This document shows, in pieces, positions 60,231 through 64,000 of a stretch of DNA of 64,000 nucleotides. The stretch spans positions 51,868 to 115,867 of the forward strand of contig DASRFK010000101.1 of NCBI GenBank assembly GCA_035651635.1. Direction: 5' to 3'. Both the position numbers and the translations under genes were made by a program. Within the stretch, counting starts at the first letter, position 1; the number at the start of each line of letters is the position of its first letter. The notes below the pieces were generated by a model. The model saw only the letters and a program-made list of their open reading frames with translations, searched no databases and was not told where the DNA came from. The DNA comes from JANXQE01 sp035651635 (GTDB lineage Bacteria > Verrucomicrobiota > Verrucomicrobiia > Limisphaerales > UBA8199).

Positions 60231-60322
60231 CGGCGTGTAGTTCAAAGAGAACCGTCCGTCTTATAAACGGAATCGCACTAGATCAGTGCCGAGCCCGGGA
60301 GCATTACCCGGCACGCCGACCA
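60231..60322 (+). tRNA. Class II tRNA with Ile anticodon TAT
   Basis: 92 nt. Acceptor CGGCGTG/CACGCCG, anticodon arm TCCGT-CTTATAA-ACGGA, variable hairpin GCACT-agatc-AGTGC, T-arm CCGGG-AGCATTA-CCCGG, encoded CCA. An Ile anticodon on a class II body is abnormal. The 98 bp before it are flanked by GGAATG/CATTCC and may hold another remnant. Confidence 0.77.
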
Positions 60323-60336
60323 TTTCGAAATGTTGT

Positions 60337-60439
60337 GGAGGGAGTCCGGATAGACGAGGAGCTTGCCCGGAAAGGTCCTGGCGGACTGCCACCGTGGTGG
60401 TTCACCCCATCGCGAGTGCGAATCTCGCTTCCTCCGCCA
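60337..60439 (+). tRNA. Degenerate tRNA-Ser, probable anticodon GGA
   Basis: Acceptor GGAGGGA/TTCCTCC, discriminator G, T-arm GCGAG-TGCGAAT-CTCGC and CCA are good and the D-arm matches the next tRNA-Ser. The anticodon region (CCGGAAA) lacks a proper 5-bp stem and the variable region is oversized. Confidence 0.6.
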
Positions 60440-60444
60440 ACATT

Positions 60445-60532
60445 GGAAGAAGTCCGGCATAGACGAGGACACCGACTTGAAATCGGCTGCAGGTTTGACC
60501 TGTCGTGGGTGCGATTCCCACTTCTTCCGCCA
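60445..60532 (+). tRNA. tRNA-Ser(TGA), second copy
   Basis: Class II, acceptor GGAAGAA/TTCTTCC, anticodon arm CCGA-CTTGAAA-TCGG, variable arm GCAGGTTTGACCTG, T-arm GTGGG-TGCGATT-CCCAC, discriminator G, encoded CCA. Confidence 0.85.
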
Positions 60533-60576
60533 TTTTCGAGCTTGCTCTGGTTCGCTATGCTTGCGACGAAGTCTTT

Positions 60577-60864
60577 GTGTCCGAGTCGTGTGTGTTTTGT
60601 AAACGAGGGGCTCCGACACATGGACATCACGTCGTGCCCCGCTGCAAAGGCGGAACTGAGATCGTGCCGACATGTCATTCATGCGAGGATTTCATTCACA
60701 AGACCTGGAATCATAACGAGCTTCGCGACGTGTTCATTACGGTCGAAGCAATTTTAGTCGACACTCGTTTCCAGAAATTTCTCAAGTGGTTGCACAAACA
60801 ACATGAAACCGCTGTTTTCCGAAGCCAACGTGGTCAAAGTCGGAAGCCGGGAAAGTACAGATAG
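60577..60864 (+). CDS. Small HNH nuclease
   Basis: 95 residues from the GTG at 60577, chosen because the open frame upstream runs through tRNA-Ser. CVFCKRGAPTHGHHVVPRCKGG contains the HNH His pair and zinc Cys pair; CHSCEDFIHKTWNHNEL supplies the second Cys pair. Single-domain HNH of homing or phage type embedded between tRNAs, a typical position for homing nucleases. Confidence 0.72.
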   Translation: MSESCVFCKRGAPTHGHHVVPRCKGGTEIVPTCHSCEDFIHKTWNHNELRDVFITVEAILVDTRFQKFLKWLHKQHETAVFRSQRGQSRKPGKYR

Positions 60865-60888
60865 CTTCCGATCCTGAACCAGTACTTC

Positions 60889-60964
60889 GTCCCCATAGCT
60901 CAAAGCACAGAGCGGGAGTGTCCTAACCTCCAGGTTGCTGGTGAGAGTCCGGCTGGGGACACCA
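60889..60964 (+). tRNA. tRNA-Arg(CCT)
   Basis: Acceptor GTCCCCA/TGGGGAC, anticodon loop GTCCTAA with a T-C mismatch closing the stem, T-loop TGAGAGT, encoded CCA. Confidence 0.78.
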
Positions 60965-60970
60965 TTTCAA

Positions 60971-61044
60971 GCGGGTGTGGTTCAACAGCAGAATACGGCT
61001 TTGCCAAGGCTGAGACGACGGTGCAACTCCGTTCACCCGCTCCA
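60971..61044 (+). tRNA. tRNA-Gly(GCC), second array copy
   Basis: Acceptor GCGGGTG/CACCCGC, anticodon arm CGGCT-TTGCCAA-GGCTG, T-loop TGCAACT, encoded CCA. Confidence 0.82.
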
Positions 61045-61050
61045 TTTTCC

Positions 61051-61126
61051 GGGGATGTAGCTCATCAGCAGAGCGCTCGTTTGACACGCGAGAGGTAAAG
61101 CGGGCAGCACGCTTCATCCCCACCAT
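61051..61126 (+). tRNA. tRNA-Val(GAC)
   Basis: Acceptor GGGGATG/CATCCCC, anticodon arm CTCGT-TTGACAC-GCGAG, T-arm AAGCG-GGCAGCA-CGCTT, encoded CCA. Confidence 0.84.
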
Positions 61127-61131
61127 TTCTG

Positions 61132-61208
61132 AGGGCATAGCTCAGCCAGCCAGAGCGGATGCGTCACATGCATCAGGTCGAAAGTGCAACTCTTTCTGCT
61201 CTCACCAT
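61132..61208 (+). tRNA. tRNA-Val(CAC)
   Basis: Acceptor GAGGGCA/TGCTCTC, anticodon arm GATGC-GTCACAT-GCATC, T-loop TGCAACT, encoded CCA. Confidence 0.83.
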
Positions 61209-61213
61209 TTCGG

Positions 61214-61290
61214 TCCCTGTGGTGTAGTCCAGCCAACATGCCTGCCTCTCATGCAGGAGATCACCGGAGCGAAGCCGGTCAGGGACGCCA
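61214..61290 (+). tRNA. tRNA-Glu(CTC)
   Basis: Acceptor GTCCCTG/CAGGGAC, anticodon arm CCTGC-CTCTCAT-GCAGG, T-arm ACCGG-AGCGAAG-CCGGT, encoded CCA. Confidence 0.83.
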
Positions 61291-61298
61291 TTTTTCAT

Positions 61299-61382
61299 CG
61301 GCGCGTGGTTCGCGGGGAATAGCAGACCCACCTGACTCAGAATCAGGCAGCCTTGGACGTGCAAGTCGTCTCGCGCCGACCA
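61299..61382 (+). tRNA. tRNA-Leu(CAG)
   Basis: Acceptor CGGCGCG/CGCGCCG, anticodon arm CCTGA-CTCAGAA-TCAGG, large D-loop as in Leu tRNAs but a variable region of only about 7 nt (CAGCCTT), T-loop TGCAAGT, encoded CCA. Confidence 0.8.
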
Positions 61383-61390
61383 TCTTCTAT

Positions 61391-61465
61391 GCCCCCAAAG
61401 CATTGTCAGCGATGCATCTGCTCGGTAAGCAGGCCAGCCTGGTGCAACTCCGGGTGGGGGCTCCA
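61391..61465 (+). tRNA. tRNA-Thr(GGT)
   Basis: Acceptor GCCCCCA/TGGGGGC, anticodon arm TCTGC-TCGGTAA-GCAGG with C33, encoded CCA. Confidence 0.78.
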
Positions 61466-61480
61466 TTTCCATAATTCAAA

Positions 61481-61552
61481 CGCAGTCGAGCCAGCGCTCA
61501 AGTGGGTTTCATAAGCCCGCTGCGTCCGGGGCAGCACCGGAGACTGCGACCA
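61481..61552 (+). tRNA. tRNA-Met(CAT), second copy
   Basis: Acceptor CGCAGTC/GACTGCG, anticodon loop TTCATAA, T-loop GGCAGCA in CCGG/CCGG stem, encoded CCA. No C1-A72 mismatch, so not an obvious initiator. Confidence 0.8.
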
Positions 61553-61556
61553 TTTA

Positions 61557-61628
61557 GCCTCCTTGCGGCAGCCTGCAGGCTTCCTTTGTAAGAAAGTCGC
61601 GCCGGGGCAGCACCGGCGGGAGGCTCCA
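61557..61628 (+). tRNA. tRNA-Thr(TGT)
   Basis: Acceptor GCCTCCT/GGGAGGC, anticodon loop TTTGTAA with one stem mismatch, T-loop GGCAGCA, encoded CCA. Confidence 0.77.
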
Positions 61629-61635
61629 ATTTTTC

Positions 61636-61711
61636 GCTCCTGTAGCTCAATTATCAGAGCGTAGTCCTCCGAAGGCTGTGGTTGTCGGTGAGATTCCGGC
61701 CGGGAGCACCA
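61636..61711 (+). tRNA. tRNA-Arg(CCG)
   Basis: Acceptor GCTCCTG/CGGGAGC, anticodon arm TAGTC-CTCCGAA-GGCTG, T-loop TGAGATT, encoded CCA. Confidence 0.8.
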
Positions 61712-61716
61712 GTTTC

Positions 61717-61801
61717 GGGCGAGTGGTTCAGAGGGAATTAGAAGACCCCACAGATCGAGAATCTGTGAGCCTTGGAGGTGCAAGTCCTCTCTCGCCCACC
61801 A
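61717..61801 (+). tRNA. tRNA-Leu(GAG)
   Basis: Acceptor GGGCGAG/CTCGCCC, anticodon arm ACAGA-TCGAGAA-TCTGT with C33, variable region GAGCCTT, T-loop TGCAAGT, encoded CCA. Same body type as Leu(CAG) at 61299. Confidence 0.8.
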
Positions 61802-61808
61802 TTTTTGA

Positions 61809-61885
61809 GGAGCTGAAGCCACAGCAGACCGGCACCCGACTTTTAATCGGGTATGGTGAGGTTGCAACTACCTCCGGCTCCACCA
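61809..61885 (+). tRNA. tRNA-Lys(TTT)
   Basis: Acceptor GGAGCTG/CGGCTCC, anticodon arm CCCGA-CTTTTAA-TCGGG, T-loop TGCAACT, encoded CCA. Confidence 0.84.
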
Positions 61886-61891
61886 CTCTTT

Positions 61892-61966
61892 TGCCGGGTC
61901 GTCTAATTAGTAGGACACCGCCCTTTGAAGGCGGCCATGTTGGTGCGAATCCAGCCCCGGCAGCCA
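61892..61966 (+). tRNA. tRNA-Gln(TTG)
   Basis: Acceptor TGCCGGG/CCCGGCA, anticodon arm CCGCC-CTTTGAA-GGCGG, T-loop TGCGAAT, encoded CCA. Confidence 0.85.
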
Positions 61967-61989
61967 ATCTTGGGACGTCGAACTTCGAC

Positions 61990-62063
61990 CGCTCGGTGGT
62001 GAAATAGCATCACGTCTGGCCTACACCCAGAAATCGGAGGGGCAGAACCTTCCCGGGCGACCA
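61990..62063 (+). tRNA. tRNA-Val(TAC)
   Basis: Acceptor CGCTCGG/CCGGGCG, anticodon arm TCTGG-CCTACAC-CCAGA with C33, T-arm GGAGG-GGCAGAA-CCTTC, encoded CCA. Confidence 0.8.
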
Positions 62064-62066
62064 TTT

Positions 62067-62141
62067 TGCCGCTGAGTGTGGAAGTCTGCACACCTGTCTC
62101 TGAAACAGGGAGAGCTGGAGCATTACCAGCAGCGGCAGCCA
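62067..62141 (+). tRNA. tRNA-Gln(CTG), last of the array
   Basis: Acceptor TGCCGCT/AGCGGCA, anticodon arm CCTGT-CTCTGAA-ACAGG, T-arm GCTGG-AGCATTA-CCAGC, encoded CCA. A hairpin CCGCCC-ac-GGGCGG at 62182-62195 follows and may end the array transcript. Confidence 0.83.
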
Positions 62142-62211
62142 ATTTGATCCGCGTCGATTTCAACAAAGAACAAACACCTGGCCGCCCACGGGCGGTGTTG
62201 TCTGTAATTTT

Positions 62212-62793
62212 ATGAACATATTGACGAAAGCGACCGTGTTGGTGCTCAATCGGAACTGGCAGGCCATCAACGTGCGCACGCCTCAAGAGGCGTTCTGCAT
62301 GATGGCCACCAACGTGGCCACCGGCCTCGAAATCGAGGGTGAGGACCACATCCGCCCGGTTACCTGGGAGGAGTGGATCACTCTGCCGATCCGCGAACAG
62401 GACGAGGCGGTGCATACCGTTCGCGGCCAGATTCGTGTGCCCACGGTCATCGTGGCGGTGAATTACTCCAAGGTGCCGAAGAAGCGCCCGAAGCTCTGCG
62501 CCAAGACGATTCGCGAGCGCGATGGCAACCGCTGCCAGTACAGCGGCAAGCTGCTCAAGCCCGACGAAGGCAGCCTGGACCACGTTCTGCCCCGTTCGCG
62601 CGGTGGCAAGGACACGTGGGAAAACCTGGTCTGGTCGAGCAAAGAGATCAATACGCGCAAGGCTGACCGTTTGCCGCACGAAGCTGGCCTGAAACTGCTC
62701 AGCGTTCCGCAGGCTCCGAAGGAAAGGCCGGTCTCGGCGCTCATTCGCAACGCCAACGGAGTTGCCGAGTGGAAGCTGTTCCTAAATGAGTGA
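62212..62793 (+). CDS. HNH endonuclease
   Basis: 193 residues. N-terminal domain (MNILTKATVLVLNRNWQAINV) typical of a conserved bacterial HNH family. HNH core: CQYSGKLLKPDEGSLDHVLPRSRGG, TWENLVWSSKEINTRKADR, with the DH, N and K/H positions in place, although only one Cys of the usual zinc set is seen. Biological substrate unknown; placed right after the array. Confidence 0.8.
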   Translation: MNILTKATVLVLNRNWQAINVRTPQEAFCMMATNVATGLEIEGEDHIRPVTWEEWITLPIREQDEAVHTVRGQIRVPTVIVAVNYSKVPKKRPKLCAKTIRERDGNRCQYSGKLLKPDEGSLDHVLPRSRGGKDTWENLVWSSKEINTRKADRLPHEAGLKLLSVPQAPKERPVSALIRNANGVAEWKLFLNE

Positions 62794-62888
62794 ACCAAAG
62801 GGACGGCGAGCGTTAAACCTCGCCCTCCTACCGGAATTGGAATGCAATTTAATAAATCATATTCTGAACGCGGCATCGAAACTAAGTC

Positions 62889-63485
62889 ATGAAAACGCGT
62901 AACAATGAACTGGAGGAAATGATTGATTTGGTCATCAAATTAATCTGGACGCATACAATCTTTCGGACGTTGTTTAGAAAACAGGATGCTGATTCCGAAG
63001 TAAGGGGCGCACATCCAGAGTTCTTTTTGGCGATACACGATTCGTTGATTTGCAGCTTTTGTGTAGGCGTGGAAATTCTGTTTCAACAAAAAGCAAAGGC
63101 AAGATCTCTGTGGAGTTTGGTCCGGCAAGTAGAGCCGCTGCTTTCGAACAAACTCACAGCGAGCATCCAGGCTCACAATACTTCAATTCAGGATATCGAG
63201 GCGATCCGCCATCAGGTCTGCGCACATCGCTGGCAAGCGAAGTCACCGCAAAAAGTCTTCGCAGAAGCACAGCTTCGTATCAAGCCGATGACCGAAATGG
63301 TGGATCTCGTTCGGTTTCTGATTCTCGAGTTGGCTGGAGAAGTTGAAAGCAAAAGAAGGGCGGGGCTCGAACAACAACAAATGAATGAATCCACCCTAAG
63401 TTGTGTTGCTGGCGATGCTGAGAGAGTTTTGGACTCATTTCGAATTGGTGTCGGGCGTGTGCCCGGCAGATTATGGGGCGATTGA
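62889..63485 (+). CDS. HEPN-domain protein (AbiU2-like)
   Basis: 198 residues, all-helical. The N-terminal region (EEMIDLVIKLIWTHTIFRTLF, FFLAIHDSLICSFCVGVEILF) and the motif RHQVCAH near residue 107 fit the R-X4-6-H active site of HEPN RNases, best matching the AbiU2 abortive-infection type. If active it would cut RNA during stress or phage attack. It is 6 bp before an RNA ligase gene, which could repair the damage. Confidence 0.6.
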   Translation: MKTRNNELEEMIDLVIKLIWTHTIFRTLFRKQDADSEVRGAHPEFFLAIHDSLICSFCVGVEILFQQKAKARSLWSLVRQVEPLLSNKLTASIQAHNTSIQDIEAIRHQVCAHRWQAKSPQKVFAEAQLRIKPMTEMVDLVRFLILELAGEVESKRRAGLEQQQMNESTLSCVAGDAERVLDSFRIGVGRVPGRLWGD

Positions 63486-63491
63486 GAATTT

Positions 63492-64000
63492 ATGGGCGCA
63501 ACCCGTGACGATTTCATCAAGTACCCTCGAACACCGCATTTGTTCGGTTCGAAGGGAACGGATGACGACAAACATCTCGGCCGGGAGGAATCTGAGGCGT
63601 TTATCGCCGATGGGTCGTTGATTGTGGAGGAGAAGGTGGACGGCACAAATGTGGGCATCCACTTTACGACTTCAGGTCGCATGGTGCTCCAGTGCCGCGG
63701 ACACGAGATTGGGGAGGGGATGCATCCACAATACGACCTGTTCAAGCAATGGACTTCGGTGAAGCGTAGGGGGTTGGAAGGGATGCTCGGTGGGCAGTTC
63801 ATCCTCTATGGCGAATGGCTCTACGCGAAACACTCCGTTCACTATCGGAAACTGCCGCACTATTTTTTCGAGTTCGACATTTACGACAAGGACGCCGGCC
63901 AGTTTCTCGATCTCGAAACGCGCCTGCGAATGTTAGATGGGACGGGATTGCATACCGTGCCAGTGGTTCATCGTGGCCGAGTCACGGGGGACGAACTGCA
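63492..64000 (+). CDS. RNA ligase family protein (partial, runs off the window)
   Basis: Starts at the ATG at 63492 and is open to the window end (169 codons). The nucleotidyltransferase motif I is LIVEEKVDGTNVGIHF, with the predicted AMP-accepting Lys in EEKVDGTN. YGEWLYAKHSVHY is motif III-like and FFEFDIYDKDAG IIIa-like. This is the ATP-dependent Rnl2/RNA_ligase family, which seals 3'-OH/5'-phosphate RNA nicks and complements RtcB. Confidence 0.85.
   Translation, partial: MGATRDDFIKYPRTPHLFGSKGTDDDKHLGREESEAFIADGSLIVEEKVDGTNVGIHFTTSGRMVLQCRGHEIGEGMHPQYDLFKQWTSVKRRGLEGMLGGQFILYGEWLYAKHSVHYRKLPHYFFEFDIYDKDAGQFLDLETRLRMLDGTGLHTVPVVHRGRVTGDEL

Noticed and set aside
1..64000. CRISPR arrays
   Set aside because: No regularly spaced direct repeats with unique spacers were seen. 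The repeated signatures at 52-55 kb are Y RNA stems of varied spacing with complementary 3' partners.

Overview
The window looks like a chromosomal segment of a Verrucomicrobiota bacterium, probably of the Pedosphaera/Limisphaerales type. The taxonomic evidence is indirect: two large pseudopilins carrying FTLIELLVVIAIIAILA-type N-termini, CotH-like and sorbosone-dehydrogenase-like secreted proteins, several large conserved proteins I cannot name, and short REP-like inverted repeats between genes. No marker gene (rRNA, rpoB) is present, so this assignment is an inference.

Positions 1-24000 are ordinary chromosome. They hold a partial CotH-like protein, a cupredoxin-sugar dehydrogenase fusion, an MFS sugar transporter, a secreted M3 peptidase, two pseudopilins, a response regulator, a frameshifted AIM24 gene, three large conserved proteins, a TetR-RND efflux operon with a palindromic operator, and a tRNA-Gly. 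A degenerate tyrosine recombinase follows the tRNA and may mark the left edge of an island.

Positions 24300-37300 carry RNA and NAD metabolism. There is a CoA-binding protein, a NYN-domain nuclease with a C-terminal RNA-binding domain and a divergent TrmN6-like methylase. Then comes a co-directional operon behind one promoter with a near-perfect palindrome: an ART-like/NADAR fusion, an NrtR-type Nudix regulator, an SPFH/slipin protein, an NAD-kinase-like protein, a macro/PARG protein, a PP2C phosphatase, the RNA 2'-phosphotransferase KptA, an unknown protein and an ADP-ribosylglycohydrolase. This content matches predicted NAD/ADP-ribose and RNA-repair neighbourhoods.

Positions 38000-62200 are the most unusual part: a tRNA array of 42 tRNAs that fold by eye, one split tRNA-Asn, one degenerate tRNA-Ser and a few tRNA-like remnants. 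Nearly all encode CCA, linkers are mostly 4-10 nt, and the anticodons cover all 20 amino acids. Inside the array lie rtcB (RNA ligase), a Ro60/Rsr gene and, between them, nine elements with the complete Ro-binding signature of Y RNAs (GGG[CT]CGA, then GGTTATC, and CTTGTCC on the 3' strand). Most carry tRNA-like domains, three of them apparently circularly permuted. A 10.5-kb integrated element (38.9-49.4 kb) encoding a tyrosine integrase, a RepA-like ATPase and a putative capsid protein is inserted in the anticodon arm of the only tRNA-Asn. The element is flanked by an 11-bp core repeat and by tRNA halves whose acceptor strands match perfectly.

Positions 62200-64000 hold an HNH nuclease, a HEPN (AbiU2-like) protein and the start of an RNA ligase. 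I read 28-64 kb as an RNA-damage response island: it replaces tRNAs (array), repairs them (RtcB, KptA, RNA ligase), checks RNA quality (Rsr with many Y RNAs) and handles NAD/ADP-ribose signals. That combined function is inference; the individual genes and RNA folds are visible in the sequence.
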